Below are positions 25,376-37,200 of a stretch of 64,000 bases of DNA, piece after piece (position 1 is the first letter of the stretch; each line of letters starts with the position of its first letter). The translations under genes and the position numbers were made by a program. The stretch covers positions 125,882,739 through 125,946,738 of the forward strand of contig CM057825.1 of the NCBI GenBank assembly GCA_030068075.1, read 5' to 3'. The notes under the pieces are model-generated. The model was not told the origin of the DNA. It was given only the letters and a program-made list of their open reading frames with translations, and ran no database searches. The DNA is from Paguma larvata (taxonomy: Eukaryota > Chordata > Mammalia > Carnivora > Viverridae).

Positions 25376-26824
25376 TTCACAGCAGCTTCCTGCTCCCAGC
25401 GCCCCAGGGAGGGAGAGGCGGGAGGGGGAAGCAGGGGCGGGAGGGGAGGGGGCACGTGAAAAGGGGAAAGGGAAGTGCGCCTGTGAACGTGAAACCGCGG
25501 GGCCGCGGGAAGCGGACAATAAGCCACGGCCACACACCGCCCCGCCGGCCCCTCGGTGGCCCTGACAACGGGCACCGGAGGGAAGACAACAGTGTCCGGG
25601 CCACCAGCGTGTCCCTTACTGGCTGGGACCATATTGGACCTTCTGTGCAAAGGGACCCCCCGACCCCCCGGCCACCGGCAGCGTGACCTGGCACTCTGGG
25701 ATTTCGTGGGAAAGAAAGAGCAGCCGGCGGGCTTCGGGTGGGTCCGGCCACTCGCTGCCACCACCACACGGGGCCACCCGCCGCCCTGCTCTTCCCCCCT
25801 ACGGGCTCGGCCCCAATCCGAGAGCTTCGGACATCAGGCCGGTGTGACCCCCGCCCTGTAATCGGCCCAATGCTGATGTCTAAACCTGACCCGGGGAGAA
25901 GCCAGTCCAGGAAACAGTCACCGGCGCCGGCCCGGGAAGCGCGGGTGGGGAAGCGGTCCCGGGAGAGCTTCGAACAGAAAGTGCATCGCTGACCCTCCCA
26001 CCCGCGGCTTCTCTCCACAGGCGCCTCCACGGCCCAGTCACCCGTCCGTGTGCCCACCCCCGCCCTCGGCCCCGACGCTCGGGGACGTGGGGCACGAGTC
26101 CACCAGAGCTTGGCCCACGAGCTTTGGGGGTCCGTGAACTTGCTGCTGAGTGGAGTCGCCTCGCAGCCCTCTCTTGGGGCAGAATAATGACAGCAGGCAC
26201 ACCGAGCACCTAACGTACCAGGCAGGTCACTCAGTCCTCAGCAGAGACAATGCCGCCCTCCCCGATACGCAGATGAGGAAACCGAGGCGCTGAGCCATCT
26301 GCCCAAAGGCCGGGCTGCAGTGGGTCGGCGCTGTCCCCACCCGACCCCACGCACATGCTCCCTTCTCTGCTAACAGCCCCGGCCTCGCTCATAAAAGCCT
26401 CCTGCGCTGTCGGCCGCGCTCTCGGGTCGGGGCAAAGCTGGGGGCCAGGCCCCGTCAGAACCGGCCGATCAGCAGAGCCCTTCGCCTCCCTGCTGGAGAT
26501 CAGATCTAGAACGGGCACCTGAGCCACACCAATCCCGTCGCGGCAAGGACACCGCTCCCCTGCCCCCAGTGACGCAGGGTGAGGGTGTGGGGTTGACAGG
26601 TGTCTCGCTATTTACGAGACAAGCACCAAAAGTTGGGAGGGGAAGGAAGGAGTGTCACCAGCATGGAGAACTGAGAACGAAGCGGACATTATAAAAGGTG
26701 GAGACGAAAGGAAAAGGGTTCTTGGTGCCGTGGGCAGGGGAGGGGCTGCTGGATCGAACTCCACCTGCGGTCCTCCCTCCCACAGCACCTCTCCCATAAG
26801 ATCACTTTATTGTGTATACGTATT

Positions 26825-26950
26825 TTTTTCTACGTAGGCTTCACGCCCAACGCAGAGCCCAAAGCAGGGCCTGAACTCACGGCCCTGAGATAAAGACCTG
26901 AGCTGAGGTCAAAAGTCGGACACTTCGGTGCCTGAGCCACCAGGCGCCCT
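26825..26950 (-). mobile_element. Short CAN SINE (SINEC_b-like)
   Basis: TTTTTTCTACGTAGGCTTCACGC, then GCAGGGCCTGAACTCACGG, and end GAGCCACCAGGCGCCC. Confidence 0.85.
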
Positions 26951-27064
26951 GCTCACACAAGCTTAAAGTGAATTTGCTCTCACTCACGATACAGAGCGTC
27001 CTGACAATACAAGCTCCGAACCACTGGATCCACTTTTGTACAACAGACACAGTTTTCTTCCCTA

Positions 27065-27200
27065 CTGGCCGTGCGCCCTTAGACAAGTGACTTAACCTCT
27101 CTGAGCCTCATCGCTGACGAAAGCTAAGAATAGCTGTCTCCTGGAGCTGTTCTCAAGATCCAATATAACTGCAGGCACCCAGGGTCCCACACACTCACTA
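27065..27200 (+). mobile_element. MIR fragment
   Basis: AAGTGACTTAACCTCTCTGAGCCTC followed by a CTGGAGCTGTTCTCAAGATC pattern. Confidence 0.85.
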
Positions 27201-27299
27201 GAGGACCGTTGTCAGGGAGCTTCATTCTTCGCCAGTGATGAGAACAAATGACGTTTATACCATTAAACTCTTACTACGGTGATCTTAGACCCTTATTGG

Positions 27300-27500
27300 T
27301 AATAGTAACTCAACACTAACTACGTGCCGGGCACTATTTCTATGCATTTGAAGTGAATTAATTCATTTCACTTCCAGAACTACCTGGAAGGGAGGTTTTA
27401 TTTCGATGCCCCTTTGTCAGGTGGGGGATTGAGACGGAGAAGACACAGACCTTGCCAAAGGTCCCGCGGCCCGTATGTGACGAGGCTGGGACTCGCACTT
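27300..27500 (-). mobile_element. MIR fragment
   Basis: ACTACGTGCCGGGCACTATT, ATTCATTTCACTTCC and GCCAAAGGTCCCGCGGCC follow minus MIR order. Confidence 0.85.
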
Positions 27501-28673
27501 AGCAAGTGGGACTCCGGAGCTGTCGCCGTCCCCGGTGCTGCCCCCGGGGACGGGTAACATACGAACTCGAGCAGGGCCTTCTGGAACTGGGTCGAGAAGA
27601 CGCGAGCCCCTCCAATCATCACCAAGTTCAGGACCCCTCACCTGTCCTCCCGCCCATGGCTGCGGGACAAGTCACCGCACACCGGGGGGCTTCCGGAAAC
27701 AGGAATATTTGCTCGCGCGGCGGCCGAGGTCAGGAATCTGAGACGGGTCTCGGCGCGAGCGGGGCTGCGCTCCCCCAGGAGACTCTCATGGAAAACTCCC
27801 CCGCCTCGCCGCTTCCAGCTTCTAGAAGCCGCCCACGTCCCCTGGCTCCCCGCCTCTGCTTCCACCTTCGAAGCCGAGAGCACCAGACCAAGCGCCAGCC
27901 CGCTGCCGCCGCCTCTCCGCATTTTCTCTCTCGCGGCTCCTGCTCCCACACTCGCCGGGATTCTCGGGCCCACCCGGGGGACCCAGGGCCCTGCCACCCC
28001 GAGGGCAGCTGTGACCTTGACCCAAAATCCCCCCGCCACCGTCCCTGCCCACCGCTGTGCGACAGCATGTCCTCGCAGGTTCCAGGGCCCGGGCCACGGG
28101 CATCTTTGGAGAGGCCGTGATCCTGCCCGCCACGTGCCCTCAGGTGCACGCCGGTCCGTCCGGGGCTCCGGTCGACGGCTCTCCGCACCATCCCCTCCCT
28201 GGGCTGCGTCAGGCCCAGAGGCCACCACCCCCGGCGGGCCCGGCACAGGCGAGGGGCAGCCGCACACCGAGCCGGCCGTCCCCGCTCAGCTCCACCGAGC
28301 CGGTCAAGGGGGCGCCGCGTGCCAGCATCTCCTGGGCCGGGGCGCCGCGGGGACACCGGGCCAGGGCCTGTAGGCACAAGGGAGACGGCCCCGCCCGGGG
28401 CCCCGCTGGCTGCCCCCGGGACAGGAGGGGCGGCTGCACCTGAAGTGCCACCCTGTGCACCCGAGCCTGGGAGGGGAGGCTGCTCTGCCCTGTGTACGCA
28501 CAAGGACTTAGCTCTGGAGCAGGCACTCCACTGGACCCTGAGCTGTCGCCTCAATAACGCGTGACAGTTGGCTTTCGACCCCTAAGTGGACAATTATCGA
28601 GAGAGCACTGGATGCCAATAACATGTGGAGATCAAGTTTCTACTGTCGGAGTATCTTTCTATCAAAAAAGGCA

Positions 28674-28889
28674 GGGGCGCCCGGGCGGCTCCGTCGGTTA
28701 AGTGGCCGACTTCGGCTCAGGTCATGATCTCACGGTTCGTGGGTTCGAGACCCCGCGTCGGGCTCTGTGCCGACAGCTTGGAGCCTGGAGCCTGCTTCGG
28801 ATGCTGTGTCTCCCTCGCTCTCTGCCCCTCCTCCACTTGCGCACATGCTCCCTCTCTCTCTCTCTTTCTCAAAAATAAATTTTAAAAGA
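28674..28889 (+). mobile_element. CAN SINE
   Basis: Head GGGGCGCCCGGGCGGCTCCG, B-box GTGGGTTCGAGACC and CAAAAATAAATTTTAAAAG tail. Confidence 0.95.
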
Positions 28890-28975
28890 GGCAAACACTG
28901 AACAGATAAGGAGCTCTACGCCTGTCCGATGTCGGCAAACGCCTTGCAGAAGCGTGAAAGGTGGCAGAGGATGTC

Positions 28976-28990
28976 GGGGGGGGGGGGGGG
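28976..28990. repeat. 15-bp poly-G run
   Basis: Fifteen consecutive G in intron 1. Similar 12-bp runs occur at 31503-31514 and 44462-44473. Confidence 0.9.
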
Positions 28991-29094
28991 TAGGCGCCGT
29001 CACAGAAAAAGAACCTGGGCCGGGACGCTATGCCAGCCAGGACCGGCAGGAACAAGGATGGGCCACCTTCCTCCATCAATAGAAACAAAAAGAC

Positions 29095-29278
29095 TGAGGC
29101 CTTACTGAGGTTCTTACCGGCAGTGCCAGCACCGAGCTAAGCGCTTTACACCCCATTTAACCCTCACGAACAACTCTGCGAGGCAGGCCCAAAATTAAAC
29201 CCAATTCACAGATACAGAAACTGAGGACGAATGACATACCCTGCAAGCAGCACGCGTGGCTGGGACTTTACATCCAAG
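29095..29278 (-). mobile_element. MIR, nearly complete
   Basis: GAGCTAAGCGCTTTACACCC, CTCTGCGAGGCAGG and ACAGATACAGAAACTGAGGA. Confidence 0.88.
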
Positions 29279-29320
29279 TGTAGATGCCTCTACACACCTA
29301 GAAAATGTTGTGTTTTTTTC

Positions 29321-29522
29321 CTTTTAAATATTTATTTATTTTTGAGAGACTGACAGAGCATGAGTGGAGGAGGGGCAGAGACAGAGAGAGGAAGACACAG
29401 AATCCAAAGCAGGTTCCAGCTGTCAGCACAGAGCCCCACGCGGGGCTCGAACTCCCGAGCCACAAGATCATGACTCGAGCCGAAGTCGGACGTTTAACCA
29501 GAGCGAGCCACCCAGGCGCCCC
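29321..29522 (-). mobile_element. CAN SINE
   Basis: AAATATTTATTTATTTTTGAG tail and head ending GAGCCACCCAGGCGCCCC. Confidence 0.95.
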
Positions 29523-30028
29523 TCTGTTTTTAAATCAGGTGCACGTACTACTGTTTCCATTTAAAATTAGTATCAAAGGGGACACAGATGCTTCTGCAGG
29601 CTGGGAAATTTTCTTAGAAAGATACAAGAAAAACAAAAGCCAGCAGACATTACCTCCAGGGGGTAGAGCTGAAGCTGGCGAGAGGACGGGATTCCTTTTG
29701 TTTTATTATCTTTAGCACTATTTGTATTTTTCACTCTGTAGGTGTTACCTCCAAACTACTCATAACAAAACGAATTTGCACTTTCAATAAACAAACAGCA
29801 AAGGCGTGCGCCTAGGGGTAGAAATTTCTAAAGGCCGAGCTGGCACAAAGAGAAAGCCCTCACTTACAGGGGCGCCTGCAATGACCCCAGGAGCTGAAAT
29901 GCAGGCAGAGGGCTAAGTGTTGTCCGAGCAGGGGTCCATTCACACCCCGGCAAAGTCAGGACTACTAAAACTCCCCCTTTTCAGACCAGGGGATTCTGAG
30001 GCCCAGAGAGGTTATGAACTTGCTCAGG

Positions 30029-30076
30029 GTGGCAGAGGCGGGGAGAGGCGGAGCCGGGGAGAGGCGGAGCCGGGCG
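30029..30076. repeat. GAGGCGGAGCCGGGGA duplication
   Basis: Two consecutive 16-bp units rich in GAGGCGG boxes follow a MIR fragment (about 29950-30040). Confidence 0.85.
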
Positions 30077-30426
30077 CTGACCCCGCCCAGTCCCTCACCG
30101 AGCTCCGCCCCCCCCGGCGGCACCGCCCCTCAGCCGGGGCCTTAGAACTCCAGGGGCTGTGCAAGGCGCATGGCCTCCCCGCGGCCCGAGGCGGCCCGGA
30201 AGGCAACGTTCTCTGAGGCGGGGCACCAACCGTCCTCGGGCATTAGGGATTCCGAGTTCACCTGCGCAGAACGGAGAAGCCGTGTTCTAACCCGGACGTG
30301 GAAACACTCTGCGAGTGCCCCCACGCGCCCACCCGATGCGCGCGGAGCCGGGTCACGGTTAAGAAACACAAGGTTGGCGGCCTGGGCTCTAGTCTCTACC
30401 TCGCCACAGATGGGGGCCCGAAGGCA

Positions 30427-30550
30427 AGGTTTCCCACCTCGGCACTCCTGACATTCGGGGCCGGAAAATCCTTCGCGTTGAGGGGGCTGTGCCGTGCATC
30501 AGAGGGTGGTAAGCGGCGTCTCTGACCTCTGGCCAGGGGCCGCCAGTCCG
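30427..30550 (-). mobile_element. MER20 fragment
   Basis: CACCTCGGCACTCCTGACATTCGGGGCCGGA is the right half of MER20, reversed, then a diverged continuation. Confidence 0.75.
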
Positions 30551-30879
30551 CGCCCAATCACGTTCGATCCTCGCAGAGGACCCTAGGAGGCCGGTGCTCA
30601 AACCCATTCTGTAAACACAGGTGCTCGGGCCCCATGACACGCGAGCATGCACACGCAGCCAGCTGGGACCGTCGAAGACGTTGCCAGATCTCCCCCTGGG
30701 GGGCGGGGGCGCGAAAAACTGCCCCCACGACCCTCCCACCCTAACGCGGTGCCAGCCCAGGGCTCGGGTTCTTGACGTGTGACATGAGAACTCCCCATCA
30801 GAGAACGGTCAGGAGGGCCACGTGACGACCCGAAAGGTTCCAGGTTCAGCTCCTGGCCAAGAGACCAGTTGCAAACCCA

Positions 30880-30950
30880 AGGGTGGGTGGGTGGGTTGGT
30901 TGGTTTCATTCATTCATTCACTCACTCACATTCATTCATTCATTCTCTCC
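30880..30950. repeat. (GGGT)n followed by (CATT)n
   Basis: A short GGGT/GGTT tract switches directly to CATT and CACT tetramers. It is a compound microsatellite in intron 1. Confidence 0.9.
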
Positions 30951-31080
30951 ATCACAGGATGAGGACTTACTGAGCACCTACTCTGCACCGAGCCCTGGAC
31001 TAATCGAGACGTGGGGATAAATCAGGCAAGTCCCTGCCTCTCTGGACTCGCACAGTCCACCGGAGACAGGAGGTCATGCG

Positions 31081-31124
31081 AGGCGCCGCGAGGGCTCGGT
31101 CGGTGAAGCGTCCGGCTCTTGATT
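31081..31124 (+). mobile_element. CAN SINE, 5' part (split by L1)
   Basis: The SINE head runs from GGCGCCGCGAGGGCTCGGTC to GGCTCTTGATT, where an L1 insertion begins. The SINE resumes at 31283. Confidence 0.9.
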
Positions 31125-31282
31125 TCCTTTTCTTTCCTTTTTCTTTAACATAATTGATTGTCGGGTTGGCTAACACACGGTGTGTACAGTCTGCTCTTGG
31201 TTTTGGGCACAGCTTCCCGTGATTCATCGCTTCCATACAACACCGGTGCCCATCCCGACAAGCGCCCTCCTCGGTGCCCGTC
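31125..31282 (-). mobile_element. 5'-truncated carnivore L1 3' end inside a SINE
   Basis: Poly-T-rich start (its A-tail reversed), then sequence equivalent to the carnivore L1 3' end (TTCCATACAACACCGGTGCC). GGCTCTTGATT flanks it on both sides (31114-31124 and 31283-31293), a perfect 11-bp target-site duplication. Confidence 0.92.
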
Positions 31283-31456
31283 GGCTCTTGATTCCGACTC
31301 AGGCCATGATCTCGCAGCTCAGGAGGTGGGGCTCCGGCCGGGCTCTGTGCCGACAGCGCGGGGCTTGCTGGGGAGTCTCCCTCGCTCCCTCTCTGCCCCT
31401 CCCCCCCTTGCACACGTGCACATGCTCTCAAAATAAATGAATAAACATTAAAAAGA
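31283..31456 (+). mobile_element. CAN SINE, 3' part (split by L1)
   Basis: It continues the SINE after the duplicated GGCTCTTGATT through the CT tract to AAAATAAATGAATAAACATT. Confidence 0.9.
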
Positions 31457-33399
31457 TTAAAAAGGTCACAAAACGTAACTGCAAAGAGCAATGCTTGCTA
31501 TTGGGGGGGGGGGGTGCTGGGACAGCAAGTGCCAAGGGGAGGGGCTGGGAAGGTAACGTTTCAGCAGAGTAGAGTGCCAGGGTCGGAAAGAGCCAGGTGT
31601 GCAAAGACCCGGGTGGGGGGCACGTCCGTGTCTAAGGCAGAGGGACGGCAGGGCCAGGGCGCGGGGAAGACACTGCGTGGGAGGCCCGCCTCTTCACAAA
31701 CGCGGAAGGGAGGCGGGGGGACGGGGATAAATAAAATAAATTCAAGCGACGGCAGCGAAGACTGGAGACCCCGGAGCCGGAGGCCTGCGTGTGAATCCAG
31801 CCGCCGCAGCTCGCTCGCCCCCTGACCTTCAGAAGGCTAGTTCGTCTCCCAGCCCTGGTCTCCTTCCTCCTGCAAACAGCTCTAACGACAGAACCCGCTG
31901 TGTGGAACCCGCTGTGTAGACCGCAGGGTCAAGGGTTTGGCTTGCCGGGGGAGGCCCAGTCAGCTGTGGGCCGCTGCGAAGCCCCCGGGGCTGAAACTCG
32001 GGCTGGTGAGAGCGCCAGGAGGACGCGGCCCGTGGGGAGCACGGAAGGGGCGCCGGCACTGTGTCCCTGCTCCGACGTGCATCGCTCCGCCCGGTCGACG
32101 GGGCCGCACCCGACGAGGCGCGTCCCGCACGACCCCCACTTTTCAGGGAGGGACGCAGAGGTGAGGAGACTCTCCGGAACGTACGTGGGCAGGCCCTGGC
32201 AGAGCCTGGATTCAAACCCAGACGGGCCGGGGGCTGAGCCCGGGCAAAGGGACAGGAGGAGGCCCGCAGGTCGCCAGCGAGCAACGGGGCCCGCCTCGGA
32301 CGAGCAGAGGCGAGGCGGCCGGTGGTTTACAGAGCCGTATTCGGAACCGGCCCGAACGCGAGAGACGGCCGGCCAAGGGGCAGCCCTGAAGCAGAAGCGA
32401 GCTGGGGAAAGGCGCTGTCGGCAGGCCAGCGGTCGGGTCGGGGCCTGCTGGGCTGCCGGGCACAGATCCTGTTTACACAGACGGCCTGGGGCTCGGCTTC
32501 CCCAGCACGGGCGAGCCGGAAGACTCGGGAGGTCTCGGGCCGCCCTGCCCCGACACAGCGAGAGGCCGGGGCGGCCTGCGGCGGCGCGTGGGGGAGAAGG
32601 GCAGCGGGTGCCAGGGACACGCGGGCGGCGACGTCCCCTGCCCGCTGCCGGGCTGAGCTGCGGTCTGTCCTCACCGTCTGACTCACCGAGCTAAGAATAA
32701 AGCCTAGAAATATTGGCGTGGGGGGGAGGGGGGCAGAAGGCCACATTCGGCCCTTACCCCCAGCACCCAGGAAGGCAGGGCACGGCCCTGCTCAGGCAAG
32801 ATCCCCGAACCCTCACTAAACCCTAACACCCGAGGTGCAGAACTGGCGAACGTCTCAGCGAGACGGGGACAGGAGCCGCCTGCAAACCCGAGACTCCTGT
32901 CCTGCCAGGGCAGCCCGCAAGAGAGCGGAGCCACGGCTGCCTGCCAAAGGCGTCCAAATGTCAGCGGCGGCGGGCGGCCGGCTCTCACCTGCCTTGACCC
33001 CAGCTCCCCCGACGAGGGGCCCTTCCCTACGAAGCGCACATCTGCCCTCACGGCCTCCCTCCAGCCCCGGCCCCGACCCCGACCGTTTTTGCAGATTTTT
33101 GTCCCCAGCCTCTTCCTCTCCTCCGATCAGACCCTGGGGCTTCACCAAATCTTCCGTTTGGGCACGTTCCAGGGACCCGAGCAGGGCCGGGCACGTGCCA
33201 GGCAGAGGAATACATGTAAGGACACAGCGGTTGACGGGACAGGCGGCATTCATCCACGTCCTGAGCGCTGCCTCCAGCTGCCGAGGGCCCAGCAAGGAAC
33301 CCTCCTGGAGCTGACAGCCTTAGAAGACCCAGAATCAACAAGACAAGAGGAAAAAATATAGATATACTAAAAAAAAAATACCCATATATGGTATGTATT

Positions 33400-33690
33400 A
33401 GGATTTAAAGGACTCGGGGAAGTGGGAAGGACTTGCTGAGAAGGTGTATTTCATTAATACATTAAAGAAACAAGGGAGTAAGCCAAAAGGCCATTTGGGA
33501 AACAGCTGGTGCAAAGGTCCTTAGGTAGGAACATGTCTGCTATTCTGTGACAATAACAGAGAGGTCAACAGGACTCAACAGTAACGGGCAATGAGGTCCG
33601 GGAGGAAGGTGGCGGACAGGGAGGGACAGACTGAGGACTCAGCCACCGCAGGCATTTTTAACTTTTACTCCAAGCCATGTGGGGACCACG
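33400..33690 (+). mobile_element. Ancient repeat, family not assigned
   Basis: GGTGCAAAGGTCCTTAGGTAGGAACATG parallels the repeat at 17620-17920. The tail has GCATTTTTAACTTTTACTCC. Confidence 0.55.
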
Positions 33691-33724
33691 GGTTTCATGT
33701 CATCTTCTGATTTACTTTTTTCAG

Positions 33725-33917
33725 ACAGCGGTTCTCAAGCGGAGGAAACTTGCCCCCAGGGGACATCTGACAATGTCTTGAGACATTTCTGGTGTCACTA
33801 TTGTCACTGTGCTCTGGGCATCGTGGGGGCTGCCCAACATCCACACTGCGAGGACAGGCCCACAGCGGAGAGTCAGTCACCGTGAATGTGACAACAGTGC
33901 TAGGGCTGAGAAACTCC
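33725..33917 (+). mobile_element. MER20, nearly complete
   Basis: CAGCGGTTCTCAAGCGG start, CCCCCAGGGGACATCTGACA and end GGGCTGAGAAACTCC are the MER20 ends and core. Confidence 0.88.
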
Positions 33918-34004
33918 ACCGAACAGAGTCCCTGCCCTCCTCGAGTTTCGAGTACTTGTTCCCCAAACACACCCCTCATCAGGGAGAATTTCAGCTTCTC
34001 ACTT

Positions 34005-34140
34005 TGTGACAACCAACTAAGACTCAGTTTCCCCATCTGGACAGTGGGGATACCAACAACATGAAGCAAATAAGCACGCGGTAATTAAGTACAGGCCAGA
34101 GCACACAGTAGGTGCTCAATAAACGTCAGAGCTCTTACTG
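34005..34140 (+). mobile_element. MIR fragment
   Basis: GACTCAGTTTCCCCATCTGGACAG and CACAGTAGGTGCTCAATAAACG are diagnostic of the MIR 3' half. Confidence 0.88.
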
Positions 34141-34554
34141 GGGTAACTTCCGGATCCACCTCTTGCTACATCCCTTCCACATTTCCGTGAGTTGAATGCA
34201 AAACATCACCATCTCCACGTGGAGCGTCTGCAAGTTGTCGCGTACGGCGGGCCACCAGGGCTGCCTGTGCCCCCGCCAGCCGCCTCTCCATCACGCCTCC
34301 ATCGCCTCCATCCCGTGTGCGGCTGGCCCCTGCTTCAACCTGCCCCTGCCCCACCCGCCGCCCCACCCGCCCCGGATCTACTCAGCCCCAAGGCTGCCTG
34401 CTCTGCCCACCCAGGGTTCTGCTTGCCCCGGGCACTTTCGGAATGACAATCCCTGTCTCCACACCGGGGAGGTGCTGAGAAAATGCCTAACAGTGGAAGC
34501 TGGGAACAACAGAAAATACTAACTTTTTAAGCTGATTTTAACAGGCAGTATGTG

Positions 34555-34772
34555 GGGGCTCCTGGGCGGCTCAGTCGGTTAAGCGTCCGACTTTGGCTCA
34601 GGTCATGATCTTGCAGTTTGTGGGTTCGAGCCCCACATCGGGCTCTGTGCTGATGGCTCAGAGCCTGGAGCCTGCTTCGGATTCTAGGTCTCCCTCTTCC
34701 CGGCCCCTCCCCCACTCACACTCTGTCTCTCTCTCAGAAATAAATATACATAAAAAACATTTTTTTAAAAAC
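34555..34772 (+). mobile_element. CAN SINE
   Basis: Head GGGGGCTCCTGGGCGGCTCAG, B-box GTGGGTTCGAGCCCC and a tail ending in an A-rich stretch. Confidence 0.95.
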
Positions 34773-34987
34773 AAGTAGTATGTGACTTAAATTTAAACAT
34801 CTGTATGTGTGTGTGTCTGTGTGCGTCAAACAGTAAAAACTTACTCCTGCTTCCGCCTCCCCACGAGCCCCGTCCCCTCTGCACAGTCCTGGACGCCCCC
34901 TCCCAGTCCACAAACCCAACCACACTTGTGAGTTCCTGGGGCCCCTCCTGAAATTCTTAGGCAAATACAAGCAAATACAACACATAT

Positions 34988-35203
34988 TCTTTTTCTTTTT
35001 TTAACTTTGTTTCTTTTGAGAGAGAGAGAAAGTAAGCGAGCAGGGGAGGGGCAGAGACGAAGAGGGAGAGAGAGAATCCCAAGCAGGATTCAGGCGTCAG
35101 CACAGAGCCCGATGCAGGGCTCGAACCCGTGAATCGTGAGATGGTGACCTGGGCCGAAGCCAAGAGTCGGACACTTAACCGAATAAGCCGCCCAGACGCC
35201 CCT
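34988..35203 (-). mobile_element. CAN SINE
   Basis: T-rich tail, GAGAGAGAGAAAG and head ending AAGCCGCCCAGACGCCCC. Confidence 0.95.
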
Positions 35204-35899
35204 ACAAATGCTTATTCTCCTTGGTCCCTTTTGGCACCTGAGAGGTATCACACCATATATGACAAGTGTATCTTCATGCTTCCACTTTAAAAAAAAATCT
35301 GAATCTCGGAAGCTGGCCTCGGTCTCCCCTTTCCCGTTCTTCTGGGAGCCTCCCCAACCCTCTGCCGAAAGGGAGGCATGCAGTGCCTTCGCTCAGGCCC
35401 CCGCTGCGCGCTGCTGGGACCGCTGCTGGCCTTCTGCTACTCCCGATGATGACACGAGGGACCCCCTTGGAAACTTCTCCCCACGCAGAGAAAACGCGGA
35501 AAGCCTGACCCGAAGGCCGACGGCGTCGCTTCGTCGCCGCTAAGCCTCGGGGCGGAAGGCGCTCATGTGCGACCACCTGCGGAGGCGCGGCGACAGTCCC
35601 AGGAGCGAGGACAAATGCTGCCCGGCCGTCCCCGTGGGAGTTCCGTCTGCCACGAAGGAAACCGCGAGTAAACGGAATCCGACCCCGGACAGAGCTGTGC
35701 ACCCCGCCTCGGCCAGGGGTCCCCCCCCCCACAGCCAGGACGCGGAAACGCCCTCGGGGCCCGCGGAACGGCCGGAGGGGTCGCGGAAACGGGGTGCATG
35801 CGGGTGTAACGGCAACAGCGTCCAGACGTTAAAACAGGAGGAAATCCGGAGCGGGAGGGAGGCAAACCCTAAGAGGCTCTTCGACACTGGGCGACCTGC

Positions 35900-36112
35900 A
35901 GGTTGATGGGGGAGGGGGGCGGGGGGAGGGGAACACGGGGGACAGGGCACGAGGAGGGCACCCGTCGGGATGGGCGCGGGGTGTCGTACTGAGGATGAAT
36001 CACGGGAATCTACGCCCGAAGCCAAGAGCACACGGTACACACTACGTGTTGGCCAGCTTGACAACAAATTATATTAAAAAAAAAAAAAAAGAAAAGAAAC
36101 GAAAAGAAAACC
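35900..36112 (+). mobile_element. Carnivore L1 3' end
   Basis: GGAGGGCACCCGTCGGGATG, then GTGTCGTACTGAGGATGAATCACGG and a long A-rich tail (36075-36112), is the typical 3' end of carnivore L1. Confidence 0.8.
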
Positions 36113-36129
36113 ACTAACTCAGAAAGAAA

Positions 36130-36266
36130 AAAAAAAAAGAAGTCCCGCCACGTGTGACGACGTGCACGGACCTCAAGGGCGTGAGGCTGAGTGAGATGAG
36201 CCGGACAGAGGACCACGAATACCGGACGCTCTCGCTCTACGCGCGGCACCTACGAAACCCGGACTC
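36130..36266 (+). mobile_element. L1 fragment, 5' side of SINE insertion
   Basis: TGCACGGACCTCAAGGGCGT and GAGTGAGATGAGCCGGACAG match the L1 segment before the 3' UTR. It stops where a short SINE begins. Confidence 0.8.
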
Positions 36267-36378
36267 GGGGCTCCTGGCGGGGCCCAGGCAGGGAGCGCGG
36301 GCCTCGCGATCTCGGGCGCATGCGTTTGAGCCCCCGTCAGGTACAGAGCGTACAGCAAAAAAAAAATCAATCAATCAA
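36267..36378 (+). mobile_element. Short CAN SINE (SINEC_b-like)
   Basis: GGGCTCCTGGCGGGGCCC head, TTTGAGCCCCCGTCAGGTAC and a poly-A end. It splits the surrounding L1. Confidence 0.75.
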
Positions 36379-36798
36379 GAAGACTGTTTACAAACTAAAA
36401 ATTAAAAGGTTAGAAAGCTGAACTCCTAGAGACAGGACGGTGTCGCCAGGGACTAGGGGGTGGGGGGGAAATGGGAAAATGTTGGCCAAAGGGCAGGAAC
36501 TTCCAGTTACAAGACGGCCGAGCCCTGGGGTCTAACGTGCACCTGATGAGTAACAAACACCCCCGGTGAGTAACAAACACCCCCGGTGAGTAACAAACAC
36601 CGTGCTGTAGACTCGGAAGCGGTTAGGAGAGCAGAACCGAACAGTCGGCACCACTAAAGAGGCGGGGGGAATGGAGGCGCTAAGTGACCTCGCCGTGTAA
36701 TCGCTTTACAACACACACGTTTACCAGACCACGGTGTCATCCACCTGAGCTTCACGTGTGTCACACGTCAGTGGCTCAGTAAAGTTGGAGGAAAAAAT
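36379..36798 (+). mobile_element. L1 3' region, 3' side of SINE insertion
   Basis: AACTCCTAGAGACAGGACGG, GTCGCCAGGGACTAGGGGG and AACTTCCAGTTACAAG follow the L1 3' order. The 20-bp triplication lies inside. Confidence 0.78.
36547..36602. repeat. 20-bp tandem triplication
   Basis: TGAGTAACAAACACCCCCGG is repeated with period 20, three units with the last one partial, inside the L1 3' region. Confidence 0.95.
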
Positions 36799-36984
36799 CA
36801 CTCCTGCGTTCCCTGCCGTTTGCGGCTCTACAAATATTATTCTATAAGGTTTGATTTTTAACAAAGTAACAGAAACTACGTGTCCGTGTCCAATACACGA
36901 AGTACCAGCCTCCCGGGACTACTGAGCACTTGAAATGAGGCTAGACCAAACTGGGACGCGCCACTGAACTAAAAGACTTAGTAT

Positions 36985-37200
36985 GGGGGCGCCCGGGGGC
37001 TCAGTCGGTTAAGTGTCCGACTCTTGGTTTCAGCTCAGGTCATGATCTCACGGTCCAGGAGATCGAGCCCCATGCTGGGCTCTGCACTCACAGGGCAGAG
37101 CCTGCTTGGGATTCTCTCTGCCTCCTCCTCTCCCTCTCTCTCTCTCTGTCCCTCCCCTCCCTCAAAATAAACAAACAGTACAAAAAAAAGAGTACAAAAA
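36985..37200 (+). mobile_element. CAN SINE
   Basis: Head GGGGCGCCCGGGGGCTCAGT, then GAGATCGAGCCCC, CT tract and AAAATAAACAAACAG tail. Confidence 0.95.
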
